DNA from: Antarctobacter albus
GTDB taxonomy: Bacteria; Pseudomonadota; Alphaproteobacteria; Rhodobacterales; Rhodobacteraceae
Length of the DNA: 64,000 nucleotides
Reading direction: 5' to 3'
Assembly: GCF_900101505.1 (NCBI RefSeq)
Contig: NZ_FMZI01000005.1
Coordinates: forward strand, 309,110-373,109
The position numbers were made by a program, and so were the translations under genes. Positions 44,728-54,426 of the stretch are shown piece after piece (position 1 is the stretch's first letter; each line of letters begins with the position of its first letter). Under the pieces are notes generated by a model. That model was not told where the DNA came from. It saw only the letters and a list, made by a program, of their open reading frames with translations, and made no database searches.

Positions 44728-46077
44728 ATGACCAAGAAACGCGTCGCGATCATCGGAGCGGGCCCGTCCGGACTGGCCCAACTTCGCGCATTCCAGTCCG
44801 CCGCGGACAAGGGCGAAGAGATCCCCGAGATCGTTTGCTTTGACAAACAGGACAACTGGGGCGGCCTGTGGAACTACACGTGGCGGACCGGGCTGGACGA
44901 AAACGGCGAGCCGGTCCACTGCTCGATGTATCGCTATCTCTGGTCCAACGGCCCCAAGGAAGGTCTTGAATTCGCGGATTATTCCTTTGAGGAGCACTTC
45001 GGCAAGCAGATCGCGTCCTATCCGCCGCGCGCCGTTCTCTTCGACTATATCGAAGGCCGGGTGAAGAAGGCCGGCGTGCGTGACTGGATCCGCTTCAATT
45101 CCGCCGTGCGCTGGGTCAACTACAACGCCGACACCGGCATGTTCACGGTCACGGTCCATGACCACGCCAAGGACCACGTCTACTCCGAGGACTTCGATCA
45201 CGTGATCTGCGCCTCTGGCCACTTCTCGACCCCGAACGTGCCCTACTACGAGGGTTTCGAATCGTTCAACGGCCGACTGGTCCATGCGCATGACTTCCGC
45301 GACGCGCGCGAATTCTCGGGCAAGGACATCCTCGTCGTCGGTTCCTCCTACTCGGCCGAGGACATCGGGTCGCAGTGCTGGAAATATGGCGCCAAGTCGA
45401 TCACCTCCTGCTATCGCAGCGCGCCGATGGGCTTCAAATGGCCCGACAACTGGGAAGAAAAGCCGGCGATGGAAAAGGTGGACGGCAACACAGTCTACTT
45501 CTCGGACGGCACCACGCGCGACGTGGACGCAATCATCCTCTGCACCGGCTACAAGCACTACTTCAACTTCCTGCCGGACGACCTGCGCCTGAAAACCGCG
45601 AACCGCCTGGCCAGCGCGGACCTCTACAAGGGCGTGGTCTATGTTCACAACCCCAAGATGTTCTACCTGGGGATGCAGGACCAGTGGTTCACCTTCAACA
45701 TGTTCGACGCACAGGCATGGTGGGTGCGTGACGCGATCCTCGGCAAGATCGACCTGTCCAAGGTCTCGAAGGACGAGATGATGGCAGACGTGAAGGAACG
45801 CGAGACCCGCGAAGAGGCGGATGACGACGTGAAATACGCGATCCGCTATCAGGCCGACTACATCGAGGAACTGGTGGCCGAAACCGACTATCCCAGCTTC
45901 GACATCGACGGTGCCTGCCAGGCCTTCTACGAGTGGAAGAAGCACAAGGCAGAGGACATCATGGGCTTCCGCAACAACCGCTACAAGTCGGTGATGACGG
46001 GAACGATGGCGCCCGTGCACCACACGCCCTGGAAAGACGCGCTGGACGACAGCATGGAAGTCTACCTGCGCAACTGA
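44728..46077 (+). CDS. tmm: Trimethylamine monooxygenase
   Basis: 449 residues, the length of bacterial flavin-containing Tmm. FAD motif [11 protein letters not shown] near residue 8, FMO signature [11 protein letters not shown] near 180, NADPH motif [12 protein letters not shown] near 205. It oxidises trimethylamine to trimethylamine N-oxide with NADPH and oxygen. ATG at 44728; upstream reading is not family-like. TMAO demethylase (Tdm), the usual next step, is not in this window, but dmm and the mgs/mgd route are. Confidence 0.95.
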   Translation: MTKKRVAIIGAGPSGLAQLRAFQSAADKGEEIPEIVCFDKQDNWGGLWNYTWRTGLDENGEPVHCSMYRYLWSNGPKEGLEFADYSFEEHFGKQIASYPPRAVLFDYIEGRVKKAGVRDWIRFNSAVRWVNYNADTGMFTVTVHDHAKDHVYSEDFDHVICASGHFSTPNVPYYEGFESFNGRLVHAHDFRDAREFSGKDILVVGSSYSAEDIGSQCWKYGAKSITSCYRSAPMGFKWPDNWEEKPAMEKVDGNTVYFSDGTTRDVDAIILCTGYKHYFNFLPDDLRLKTANRLASADLYKGVVYVHNPKMFYLGMQDQWFTFNMFDAQAWWVRDAILGKIDLSKVSKDEMMADVKERETREEADDDVKYAIRYQADYIEELVAETDYPSFDIDGACQAFYEWKKHKAEDIMGFRNNRYKSVMTGTMAPVHHTPWKDALDDSMEVYLRN

Positions 46078-46464
46078 TGCGAATGGCCTCCGGGGCTCCG
46101 AGCCCCGGACCGACCTGCGGCACGCGGCGCATTTCGCTCCCGTCGCGACGAACCGCAGCCCCTGCGCCGGGATCACAACGGGCCATGCCCTGCGTGTTCC
46201 CGGCATTTTCATGTCCGATATACCGCCCCTCCCCTGTCAGGAACGCCCGTGACACCTCCGCAGGGCGCCGGATGCACATTTCAAAAGCTCTTTTGGCCCA
46301 AAATGCACCTTGGGGAAAATTATTTTCCCAACAAGGATTGCGTCTTATGCAACCATCGGCGACAGATTTGATGCCCCATGTCCGATTTGTGCCCATTTTC
46401 GTCTGATCGGGGCAGCGACTCCCAGCTAACTATGACGGAAGATGGACCAAAGGAGTCCGAATCT
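46078..46464. other. Intergenic region between tmm and mgdA
   Basis: 387 bp with no gene. AT-rich from about 46270; carries the palindrome at 46313-46329 and a weak TGACGGAAGA match at 46433 next to the mgdA ribosome site. It probably holds the mgd promoter. Confidence 0.5.
46313..46329. promoter_or_regulatory. Palindrome GGGAAAAT-T-ATTTTCCC
   Basis: Perfect 8-bp arms around one base, 136 bp upstream of mgdA. No T-tract suited to termination; a likely operator for one of the nearby regulators. Confidence 0.45.
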
Positions 46465-47715
46465 ATGCACTACTCAGGGTTCAAGGTCATCAAGGAAGCG
46501 CTCACCGGCCATCGCGGCTGGGGTCCGGCCTGGCGCGATGCCACGCCAAAGGCGCAATATGACTACGTCATCATCGGCGGCGGCGGGCATGGCCTCGCCA
46601 CGGCCTACTATCTCGCCAAGGAGTTCAAACAGGCCCGTATCGCGGTGCTTGAAAAGGGCTGGATCGGCGGTGGCAACGTGGGCCGAAACACCACGATCAT
46701 CCGCTCCAACTACCTGCTCGACGGCAACGAGCCCTTCTACGAATTCTCTCTGAAGCTTTGGGAAGGGCTGGAGCAGGACCTGAACTACAACGCCATGGTC
46801 AGCCAGCGCGGCATCCTGAACCTGATCCATTCGGACGCCCAGCGCGATGCCTTCATCCGGCGCGGCAACGCGATGATCCTGAACGGCGCGGACGCCGAAC
46901 TGCTGAGCACAGCCCAGATCGTCGAGCGTTACCCCTTCCTGAACGTGAACAACGCCCGTTTCCCGATCAAGGGCGGGCTGGCCCAGCATCGCGGCGGCAC
47001 GGTCCGCCACGACGCGGTGGCCTGGGGCTATGCCCGCGCTGCCGACCGGCGCGGCGTCGACATCATCCAGAACTGTGAAGTCACCGGCTTCCGGATCGAG
47101 AATGGCACCTGCAAGGGTGTCGAGACCTCGCGCGGTTTCATCGGCGCGGGCAAGGTCGCTTCCTGTGTCGCGGGCTCCTCCTCGCGGCTGATGGAGAAGG
47201 CCGGGATGCGGCTTCCGATCGAGAGCCACGTCCTGCAGGCCTTTGTGTCCGAAGGTTTGAAACCCCTCCTCCCTGGGGTAATCACCTTCGGCGCCGGCCA
47301 CTTCTATTGCAGCCAGTCCGACAAGGGCGGCCTGGTCTTCGGCGGCGACCTCGACGGATACAATTCCTACGCGCAGCGCGGCAACCTGCCGGTGGTCGAG
47401 GATGTCTGCGAAGGCGGCATGGCGATCTTCCCCAACCTGGGCCGTGCGCGCCTGTTGCGGATGTGGGGCGGGATCATGGACATGTCGATGGATGGCTCGC
47501 CCATCATCGACCGCACCCATATCGACGGGCTCTATTTCAACGGCGGTTGGTGTTACGGCGGCTTCAAGGCCACCCCGGCCTCGGGCTATGCCTATGCGCA
47601 TCTGCTGGCCACCGACACCCCGCACAAGACTGCCACCGCCTATCGCTTCGATCGTTTCGCCACCGGCCACATGATCGACGAAAAGGGCATGGGCAACCAG
47701 CCCAACCTGCACTGA
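46465..47715 (+). CDS. mgdA: N-methylglutamate dehydrogenase, SoxB-like subunit
   Basis: 416 residues related to SoxB: FAD motif YVIIGGGGHGLATAYYLA near residue 28 and VRHDAVAWGYARA with the expected FMN-linking His. AAGGAG precedes ATG 46465. This second sox-type set sits with tmm, dmm, mgs and gmaS, which marks it as the N-methylglutamate dehydrogenase set (N-methylglutamate to glutamate plus formaldehyde equivalent, often folate-linked) rather than sarcosine oxidase. The other set at 26-31 kb sits with the betaine genes. Assignment is by context; the two sets are close in sequence. Confidence 0.85.
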   Translation: MHYSGFKVIKEALTGHRGWGPAWRDATPKAQYDYVIIGGGGHGLATAYYLAKEFKQARIAVLEKGWIGGGNVGRNTTIIRSNYLLDGNEPFYEFSLKLWEGLEQDLNYNAMVSQRGILNLIHSDAQRDAFIRRGNAMILNGADAELLSTAQIVERYPFLNVNNARFPIKGGLAQHRGGTVRHDAVAWGYARAADRRGVDIIQNCEVTGFRIENGTCKGVETSRGFIGAGKVASCVAGSSSRLMEKAGMRLPIESHVLQAFVSEGLKPLLPGVITFGAGHFYCSQSDKGGLVFGGDLDGYNSYAQRGNLPVVEDVCEGGMAIFPNLGRARLLRMWGGIMDMSMDGSPIIDRTHIDGLYFNGGWCYGGFKATPASGYAYAHLLATDTPHKTATAYRFDRFATGHMIDEKGMGNQPNLH

Positions 47716-47728
47716 GCGAGGACCGGAC

Positions 47729-48016
47729 ATGCTGATAAACCACCCAATCCTTGGCCCCCGCGACGCTGCCGAATTCGTCTACAAGGGCGACGCGAGGCTG
47801 ATCCACCGCCCCGACTGGCAGGCGGACGACGCAGTCGCACAGTTCACCGACTACGGCTATTTGCGCGACAACCCGGCGGGCCTGCACCGCGAATTGTGGT
47901 TCCACGAACAGGGCGACCGGTCCTGGCTGGTCGTGACCCGCGACACCACCACACATGAAATCACCAAGGTAGAGCTGGCGCGCGATGTCGCGCGGGCCGA
48001 GGGGCGCTCCAGATGA
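47729..48016 (+). CDS. mgdB: N-methylglutamate dehydrogenase, SoxD-like subunit
   Basis: 95 residues related to SoxD (AAEFVYKGDARLIHRPD; ELWFHEQGDRSWLVVTRDTT). The zinc-site cysteines of SoxD are gone: HPILGPRD replaces the CPYC segment and no HxxxC follows. Thirteen bp after mgdA; its stop overlaps the mgdC start. Small structural subunit. Confidence 0.82.
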   Translation: MLINHPILGPRDAAEFVYKGDARLIHRPDWQADDAVAQFTDYGYLRDNPAGLHRELWFHEQGDRSWLVVTRDTTTHEITKVELARDVARAEGRSR

Positions 48017-50964
48017 GTGACAAGAACCGACTGAACGGCGGCCTGATCGAACGCAACAGGCCCATGTCCTTCACCTTCGACGGCAAGCGCTACGGCGGCT
48101 ATGCCGGGGATACGCTGGCCTCGGCACTCTTGGCAAACGGCGTGCGCCTGATGGGCCGGTCCTTCAAGTACCACCGCCCGCGCGGCGTCCTGACCGCCGG
48201 TTCTGAAGAGCCGAATGCCATTGTCGAGTTGCGCAGCGGCGCCCGGAAAGAGCCGAACACCCGCGCCACCACGGCGGAACTCTTCGACGGGTTGACCGCC
48301 AATTCGCAGAACCGCTGGCCGTCGTTGAAGTTTGACGCGATGGCGATCAACGACCGGCTGTCGACCTTCTTTGCCGCCGGGTTCTACTACAAGACCTTCA
48401 TGTGGCCCGCCGCCTTCTGGGAAAAGCTCTACGAGCCGATGATCCGCCGCGCCGCGGGCCTTGGCACGCTGGCGCATGAACCGGACCCGGACTGCTATGA
48501 CAAGGGTTTCCTGCATTGTGACGTGTTGATCATAGGCGCGGGTCCTGCCGGTCTTGCAGCCGCGCTGACAGCCGGGGAATCCGGCGCCCGCGTGATCCTC
48601 GCCGACGAGGATTTCCTGCTGGGCGGCCGGCTGAACGCGGAAAACGGCCTGCTGGCGGACGAGGACGGCGTGACCTGGGCCGCGCAGACGGTGGCCCGCC
48701 TGCAAGCCATGCCCAACGTGCGGGTCATGCCGCGCAGCACCGTGATCGGCGCCTTCGATCACGGTATCTATGGCATGGTCGAGCGGGTCAGCGATCACCT
48801 GGCGGAACCCGCCGCCGGAAAACCCCGGCAGATCCTGTGGCGCATCTATTCCAAGCGCACGATCCTCTCTGCCGGGGCCACGGAACGGCCCATCGTCTTT
48901 GAAAACAACGACCGGCCCGGCATCATGCTGGCCTCGGCCATGCGCAGCTATGCCAACCGCTGGGCGGCGACACCGGGCAAGGCCGTGGCCGTCTTCACCA
49001 ACAACGACGACGGCCACCGTACTGCCGCCGACCTGCACGCCAAGGGCGTCAAGGTCACGGTGATCGACACCCGCCCCGACGCCGGAGTGACCCCGGACTA
49101 CGAGATCCTCTCCGGTGCCCAGGTGATCGACACCAAAGGGCGGCTCGGGCTGAAATCCGTTGATGTGAAGCTGTCGAACGGCGGCACGCGGACGCTCTTT
49201 GTCGATGGCCTGGGTGTTTCCGGTGGATGGAATCCCAACGTTCACATGACCTGTCATCAGCGCGGACGCCCGCAATGGGACGAGACGCTTTGCGCCTTTG
49301 TGCCCGGCGGCACAATGCCGACCGGCCTGATCCCCGCGGGCGCCGCCAATGGGGCCTTCAGCACCCATGCGGCGCTCAGCTCGGGCCAGGACGCGGCGGC
49401 CACTGCCCTTGGCGACCTTGGCCTGACCGTCACCCGCCCCGACCTGCCGGGCGCCGAGGACGCGCCGGTGCGCGTCGCCCCCTTCTGGCACGTCAAAGGC
49501 GCCAAGCGCGCCTGGGTCGACCAGCAGAACGACGTGACCGCAAAGGACGTGAAACTGGCGCATCAGGAGAACTTTACCTCGGTCGAGCACCTCAAGCGTT
49601 ACACGACGCTGGGCATGGCCACGGACCAGGGCAAGACCTCGAACATCGCCGGTCTGGCCATCATGGCAGAGGTCGCGGGCAAGCAGATCCCGGAGGTCGG
49701 CACCACCATGTTCCGCCCGCCCTACACCCCCACCGCCATCGGCGTGCTGGCCGGTCGGTCGCGGGACAAGGACTTTCGCCCGGTCCGCAAGACCCCCAGC
49801 CACTACTGGGCCGAGGAACAGGGCGCCGTCTTTGTCGAGGTCGGCATGTGGCTGCGTGCGCAATGGTTCCCGAAACCCGGTGAAACCCATTGGCGCGAAA
49901 GCGTCGACCGCGAGGTCCTGCAGACCCGGAAATCGGTCGGAGTCTGCGACTGTACCACGCTGGGCAAGATCGACGTCCAGGGCGCCGACGCGGCCGAGTT
50001 CCTGAACAAGATCTATGCCAACGGCTTTGCCAAGCTGGCCGTGGGCAAGACACGCTATGGCCTGATGCTGCGCGAAGACGGCATCGCGATGGACGACGGC
50101 ACCGCCGGTCGCCTGGCCGAGGATCACTTTGTCGTCACGACCACCACGGCCAATGCCGTTCCGGTCTTCCGGCACATGGAATTCGTGCGCCAGTGCCTGT
50201 ACCCGGACATGGACGTGCAGCTGATCTCGACCACCGAGGCCTGGGCGCAATACGCCGTCGCCGGCCCCAACTCGCGCAAGCTGCTGCAAAAGATCGTCGA
50301 CCCCGAATTTGACATCTCGAACGAGGGCTTCCCCTTCATGGCTTGTGGCGAGATCACGGTCTGTGGCGGGTTGCGGGCGCGGCTGTTCCGGATCTCCTTC
50401 TCGGGCGAACTGGCCTTCGAGATCGCGGTGCCGACCCGCTATGGCGACGCGCTGATGCGCCGGCTGATGAAGGAGGGCAAGGAGTTCGACGTGACTCCCT
50501 ACGGCACCGAGGCGCTGTCCGTCATGCGGATCGAAAAGGGCCACGCTGCGGGCAATGAGCTGAACGGAACCACCTCCGCTTTCAACCTCGGCATGGGCCG
50601 CATGGTGTCCAAGAAGAAGGACTCGATTGGGTCGACCCTGTCGGAACGCCCCGGCCTGAACGAGGAGGACGCGCTGAAGCTGGTCGGTTTCAAGCCGGTC
50701 AACGCGGAACACAAGGTTCCTGCCGGTGCGCACCTGATGACGAAGGGCACGCCCGTCGATGCGGCGCACGACCAAGGCTATATCACGTCGGCCTGCTACT
50801 CGCCCAACCTGGGCTGTCACATCGGCATCGGCTACCTGAAATCCGGCGACACCCGCCTGGGCGAGGTCGTGCGCCTTGTCAGTCCGCTGACCGGGGTCGA
50901 CCACGATGTCGAAGTCGTCAGCGCCCATTTCGTCGACCCAGAGGGGGAACGTCTCCGTGCATGA
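48013..50964 (+). CDS. mgdC: N-methylglutamate dehydrogenase, SoxA-like subunit
   Basis: 983 residues with the SoxA layout: ferredoxin-like N-terminus (MSFTFDGKRYGGYAGDT; SFKYHRPRGVLTAGSEE), dinucleotide domain (CDVLIIGAGPAGLAAALTA near residue 174) and C-terminal GcvT-like folate domain (SVGVCDCTTLGKIDVQG; VMRIEKGHAAG). It would receive the methyl-derived carbon from MgdA and load it on tetrahydrofolate. Overlaps mgdB by 4 bp and mgdD by 8 bp. Confidence 0.85.
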   Translation: MSDKNRLNGGLIERNRPMSFTFDGKRYGGYAGDTLASALLANGVRLMGRSFKYHRPRGVLTAGSEEPNAIVELRSGARKEPNTRATTAELFDGLTANSQNRWPSLKFDAMAINDRLSTFFAAGFYYKTFMWPAAFWEKLYEPMIRRAAGLGTLAHEPDPDCYDKGFLHCDVLIIGAGPAGLAAALTAGESGARVILADEDFLLGGRLNAENGLLADEDGVTWAAQTVARLQAMPNVRVMPRSTVIGAFDHGIYGMVERVSDHLAEPAAGKPRQILWRIYSKRTILSAGATERPIVFENNDRPGIMLASAMRSYANRWAATPGKAVAVFTNNDDGHRTAADLHAKGVKVTVIDTRPDAGVTPDYEILSGAQVIDTKGRLGLKSVDVKLSNGGTRTLFVDGLGVSGGWNPNVHMTCHQRGRPQWDETLCAFVPGGTMPTGLIPAGAANGAFSTHAALSSGQDAAATALGDLGLTVTRPDLPGAEDAPVRVAPFWHVKGAKRAWVDQQNDVTAKDVKLAHQENFTSVEHLKRYTTLGMATDQGKTSNIAGLAIMAEVAGKQIPEVGTTMFRPPYTPTAIGVLAGRSRDKDFRPVRKTPSHYWAEEQGAVFVEVGMWLRAQWFPKPGETHWRESVDREVLQTRKSVGVCDCTTLGKIDVQGADAAEFLNKIYANGFAKLAVGKTRYGLMLREDGIAMDDGTAGRLAEDHFVVTTTTANAVPVFRHMEFVRQCLYPDMDVQLISTTEAWAQYAVAGPNSRKLLQKIVDPEFDISNEGFPFMACGEITVCGGLRARLFRISFSGELAFEIAVPTRYGDALMRRLMKEGKEFDVTPYGTEALSVMRIEKGHAAGNELNGTTSAFNLGMGRMVSKKKDSIGSTLSERPGLNEEDALKLVGFKPVNAEHKVPAGAHLMTKGTPVDAAHDQGYITSACYSPNLGCHIGIGYLKSGDTRLGEVVRLVSPLTGVDHDVEVVSAHFVDPEGERLRA

Positions 50965-51517
50965 TCTGAAACCCATCACCCCGCTTGGCGCCGTCGACCC
51001 GCGCGTCGACAATATCGGCCCGCTCACCCTGACCGAGATCACTTCAGTCGCCCTGGCCTCGGTCGCCGCAAGGCTGGGGTCCGAGGAGGCCACTCGCAAG
51101 ACGCTGGGCGAGCTGATCGGGGCCGAGGCCCCCGCCCCGTCACGCCATGCAGGCGACATGTTGACCGCCTTCTGGACAGGCCCGGATCAATGGATGGTCG
51201 AGGCGCCCATCAGCACCCACGAGGATCTGGCCCATCGGCTGGTCGCGGCCTTTGGCACCGATGCCAGCGTGACCGAACAGACCGACGCCTGGTGCCGCTT
51301 TGACCTGAAGGGAGAAGACCACCCGGCAGTGATGGAACGGCTTTGCGCCGTCGACCTGGCCAACTGGCAAGGCGGCGAGGTGCAGCGCACCACCATCGAC
51401 CACCTAGGCTGTTTCGTACTTGCGCGCGATGCCCGCACCCTGTCGGTGATCGGCCCGCGCAGTTCTGCCGGATCTCTGCATCATGCGTTGATCACCGCCT
51501 GCCGGTCGGTATTCTGA
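50957..51517 (+). CDS. mgdD: N-methylglutamate dehydrogenase, SoxG-like subunit
   Basis: 186 residues. GTG start at 50957, preceded by GAGGGGGAAC, is chosen because the reading MHDLKPITPLGAV matches the subunit's start and the upstream part lies within mgdC. SoxG-like features: WTGPDQWMVEAPI and TDAWCRFDLKGEDHPAVMERL. Last gene of mgdABCD. Confidence 0.82.
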   Translation: MHDLKPITPLGAVDPRVDNIGPLTLTEITSVALASVAARLGSEEATRKTLGELIGAEAPAPSRHAGDMLTAFWTGPDQWMVEAPISTHEDLAHRLVAAFGTDASVTEQTDAWCRFDLKGEDHPAVMERLCAVDLANWQGGEVQRTTIDHLGCFVLARDARTLSVIGPRSSAGSLHHALITACRSVF

Positions 51518-51522
51518 ACGGA

Positions 51523-52512
51523 TCAGACCGAGGGCACCGGACGGTTGCCCTCGGTTCTGTAAAGGTTGATCCGCTTGCGATCTTCCTGCGGGCTCAGCCC
51601 GTATTCGGCCCGGTAGTGACGGGTAAAATGCTTGGCGCTGGCATAGCCCACCGCCGCCGCTACATCGGCCACCGCATCGTTGGTATACATGACGATCTGC
51701 CGGGCCGCTTGCATCCTGAGCCAGCGAAAATAGGTGGTCGGGTTCTGCCCCGTCGCCTGTTTGAAGCTGCGTTCAAGGTGACGGGGCGAAATATCAAGCC
51801 TTTCCGCCAGCTCGGCGACCGAGACAGGCGTCGTCATGTCGGCGGCAAAGACCTCGATCGCGCGGGACACGATGGGCGAAAGGTCATCTTGGATGCTGCC
51901 GGTCAGATGCACCGGCACCGATTGCTTGACCCCGATCTTGCGCATCATCGGATGCTGGAACCAGCAGGCCACCTCTGTCGCCACATGACCGCCCAATGCC
52001 GCGTCGATGAAGCCCAGCGCCAAGTCAAAGGCCGCGGCCGCGCCAGAGGCCGTGACGCAACGTCGTGACACCTCGATGACCTCGTCGCTGTGGGGAATGT
52101 CCGGAAACTCGGTGGCAAAAGCCGCCTCATAGCACCAATGCACGGACAGTCTTTCGCCCGGGACCGCACCACTTCGGACCAGCGGAAAGACCCCCCCGCT
52201 GATCGCGCCCAGCGTGCAGCCGTGCCGCCCAAGCCGTCGCAGATGTGCCGCGCTGCGCGGGTCGGCAAACTTGACTGCCGGCGCTGAAAGCAACAGCAGG
52301 TAATCCACCTCATCTACGTCTTCCAGCAATGTCTGTGGCTCAAACGGGATGCCCGCGCTGGACTGCACCGCCTGGGGCGCTTCGGCCACCAGTGTCCATT
52401 CAAAGGCGGTGGTGCGCGAAATCTCGTTCGCGGCGCGCAGGGGTTCGATCACCGATGTCAGGCAGGCCATCGGGAATCCCGGGAACAGGAGGAAGCCGAT
52501 CTTCTTCGTCAT
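51523..52512 (-). CDS. GlxA-type AraC-family regulator
   Basis: 329 residues from ATG 52512 with GGAGA 9 nt upstream; TTG at 52521 is the alternative. DJ-1/PfpI domain (KIGFLLFPGFPMACLTSVIEP) and AraC double HTH (SVAELAERLDISPRHLERSF; AVADVAAAVGYASAKHFTRHY). The third such regulator in the window. It is convergent with mgdD and divergent from the XRE-cupin gene, so the methylated-amine genes are the expected targets; the ligand may be an N-methyl amino acid or amine. Confidence 0.88.
   Translation of the reverse strand: MTKKIGFLLFPGFPMACLTSVIEPLRAANEISRTTAFEWTLVAEAPQAVQSSAGIPFEPQTLLEDVDEVDYLLLLSAPAVKFADPRSAAHLRRLGRHGCTLGAISGGVFPLVRSGAVPGERLSVHWCYEAAFATEFPDIPHSDEVIEVSRRCVTASGAAAAFDLALGFIDAALGGHVATEVACWFQHPMMRKIGVKQSVPVHLTGSIQDDLSPIVSRAIEVFAADMTTPVSVAELAERLDISPRHLERSFKQATGQNPTTYFRWLRMQAARQIVMYTNDAVADVAAAVGYASAKHFTRHYRAEYGLSPQEDRKRINLYRTEGNRPVPSV
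51527..51555 (+). terminator. Hairpin after mgdD
   Basis: Perfect 10-bp stem ACCGAGGGCA / TGCCCTCGGT with a 9-nt loop, just after the mgdD stop and within the last codons of the opposing gene. No T-tract, so a transcript-end stabiliser is also possible. Confidence 0.4.
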
Positions 52513-52642
52513 CAGAACCAATCTCCGACCAATCCGACCAATTTTTAACCACAGGAATATTTTTTTGCAATGGAGTGAATTTTCGCTACACTAAGACCAT
52601 ATACAAGTGACCGGAATTTGAGGCTAAATCCAGAGAGACCGC

Positions 52643-53290
52643 ATGAATGTAGAGTCGTCGAAAACCATGACCAAGCTCATCCAGGATCCGCACAGCCTGC
52701 GCGAGGAACGAGAGAAGGTACTGGAGGTCGCCATCGGTCGTGAAGTCCGGGCCTATCGCAAGCAACAGGGGATCACGGTCGCGGAATTGTCCCGGCTGAC
52801 CGACCTGTCCATCGGGATGCTGTCCAAAATCGAGAATGGCAACACCTCGCCCTCTCTGACAACCCTGCAGACACTGGCCAATGCCCTCTCGGTCCCGTTG
52901 ACCGCCTTTTTCAAGGGCTACGAGGAACGCCGCGAAGCCGTGCATACCAAGGCTGGCGAGGGTCTGGAAATCGAACGGGCCGGCACCCGCGCAGGCCATC
53001 AGTACAACCTCCTTGGTCATATCGGGTCGAACTCCAGCGGCGTGATCGTCGAACCCTACCTCATCACGCTGAACACCGAATCCGACACCTTCAAGACCTT
53101 CCAGCACGACGGGATCGAGATGATCTACATGCTGGAGGGCAAGCTGGGCTACCTGCACGGCAACCAGCACTACCCGCTGGAACCGGGCGATACGCTGTTC
53201 TTTGACGCCGACGCACCGCATGGTCCCGAGGTGCTGATTGAACTTCCGGCGCGCTATCTCTCGATCATCTGCTATCCGCAAAAGACCTGA
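52643..53290 (+). CDS. XRE-family regulator with C-terminal cupin domain
   Basis: 215 residues. HTH near residues 35-80 (GREVRAYRKQQGITVAELS; LSIGMLSKIENGNTSPSL) and a cupin sensor domain from about 130 (MIYMLEGKLGYLHGNQHYP, LEPGDTLFFDADAPHGPE) with His and Glu suited to metal or ligand binding. Such proteins often sense amines, amino acids or their aldehydes. Lies between the mgd and dmm genes, which makes those its likely targets. Confidence 0.9.
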   Translation: MNVESSKTMTKLIQDPHSLREEREKVLEVAIGREVRAYRKQQGITVAELSRLTDLSIGMLSKIENGNTSPSLTTLQTLANALSVPLTAFFKGYEERREAVHTKAGEGLEIERAGTRAGHQYNLLGHIGSNSSGVIVEPYLITLNTESDTFKTFQHDGIEMIYMLEGKLGYLHGNQHYPLEPGDTLFFDADAPHGPEVLIELPARYLSIICYPQKT

Positions 53291-53306
53291 TCACCGGGCC
53301 CGGTGA
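53291..53306. repeat. Perfect 16-bp palindrome
   Basis: TCACCGGG-CCCGGTGA begins immediately after the XRE-cupin stop codon and precedes the terminator. It may act as a binding site or RNA hairpin. Confidence 0.4.
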
Positions 53307-53310
53307 CGCA

Positions 53311-53337
53311 AAAAGCCCCCGCAGTGCGGGGGCTTTT
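53311..53337. terminator. Bidirectional rho-independent terminator
   Basis: Perfect 13-bp stem AAAAGCCCCCGCA / TGCGGGGGCTTTT around a single base, between convergent stops at 53290 and 53348; A-run before and T-run after serve both strands. Confidence 0.9.
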
Positions 53338-53347
53338 CCGTTCCCTG

Positions 53348-54415
53348 TCACTTTTGCAGTGGCGGTTCGGTGTCGAGATCAGGCCAGACACCGGGCGAGG
53401 TCGGCAGGCCGTCATCATACTGGCTGAGATAGTCCAGCATCATCGGACGGTTGTCGATGAACCCCTTATAGGTCGCCAGTTCCTCGGGCAGGTCGCGGAT
53501 CACCCGGTGCAGGCGGCGCCCCCATTTCGGAATACTCACGATGTCCTGGAAGGCGATCAGGTAGCAGCGGATCGGGAACAGCAGCGCGTTCGAGCGCGGC
53601 AGCCGGTAGAAGGTCTGCAGTTCGACACGCAAGTGCTGCTTGGACCCGATGTTTTCCGGTGTCAGGGTCGTCTTCTGCACACCCCATTTGTGATAGTTCT
53701 CGGGGCTGGTATCCAGCAGCGGGTTGACCGTCATGGTCCAGTTCAGCCGCCGCGCCGGGGCGCCCTGCTGGATGTTGAGCAGGAATTTCAGCGCCCGCTT
53801 GAAGATCCCCATCTCATGCGCCAGCGGCACGGGTGCGTGCCACTCGAAGAAATCCATGCCGATGTCGAAATCCAGGCTCCAGTCCGCCTGGGTCGTGATC
53901 ATGCCCGCGTCCATGTAGAGCATGTCGTTACGCTGATCGAGCACCGCGTAATCGCCCTGCGCCTGCCGCGTGATGTACTCCAAAGGCCCGCAGGGCAGTG
54001 TCGTCTCGTCGAGGAAGGTAAAGGTATGGTCGATGCCCATCGGCTTGTTGATCCAGCGCCAGCGATTGCCGTCGCGGTGCAGCTCGAACAGGTCCGGGTA
54101 GTCCTCGGACTTGGACACCATGATCAGTTCCAGCGTGTCCCAGCCGGCCAGCGTCATATGCGGCAGAGACTGGCAACGCAGCGGATCGTCGGCCAGGACG
54201 ATGGCCCGGTCCCGCATTTCCGAAACGTAATGCTCGTCGACGTCGAACCGCTTTTCGTAGACCGACCCCTCTGGCCCGCCCCGGTGCTGCTCCATGTTCA
54301 CCGAATACATGTAGCTGTCTTCGTGGAACGGGAACGGAAAGCGCTTGATGGCCCAGTCCGAATTCCGGAACGAATAATCGTCGCGGAAGGTCTCTTCGTT
54401 GAATTGAATCGTCAT
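53348..54415 (-). CDS. dmmC: Dimethylamine monooxygenase heme subunit (DUF3445 family)
   Basis: 355 residues of the heme-dependent oxidative N-demethylase family (DUF3445): SPGVWPDLDTEP end, WSLDFDIGMDFFEWHAPVP, LNWTMTVNPLLDT, LRVELQTFYRLPRSNALLFPI. It is the oxygen-activating subunit that demethylates dimethylamine to methylamine and formaldehyde. Start at 54415; 11 bp after dmmB. The letter C is given from gene order dmmDABC as I know it from roseobacters. Confidence 0.83.
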   Translation of the reverse strand: MTIQFNEETFRDDYSFRNSDWAIKRFPFPFHEDSYMYSVNMEQHRGGPEGSVYEKRFDVDEHYVSEMRDRAIVLADDPLRCQSLPHMTLAGWDTLELIMVSKSEDYPDLFELHRDGNRWRWINKPMGIDHTFTFLDETTLPCGPLEYITRQAQGDYAVLDQRNDMLYMDAGMITTQADWSLDFDIGMDFFEWHAPVPLAHEMGIFKRALKFLLNIQQGAPARRLNWTMTVNPLLDTSPENYHKWGVQKTTLTPENIGSKQHLRVELQTFYRLPRSNALLFPIRCYLIAFQDIVSIPKWGRRLHRVIRDLPEELATYKGFIDNRPMMLDYLSQYDDGLPTSPGVWPDLDTEPPLQK

Positions 54416-54426
54416 GGTCGCTCCCC

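Noticed and set aside
26434..51517. Treating the two sox-type gene sets as a recent duplication
   Set aside because: They differ in sequence and in the SoxD/MgdB zinc site and sit in different pathways; they look like old, specialised paralogues.
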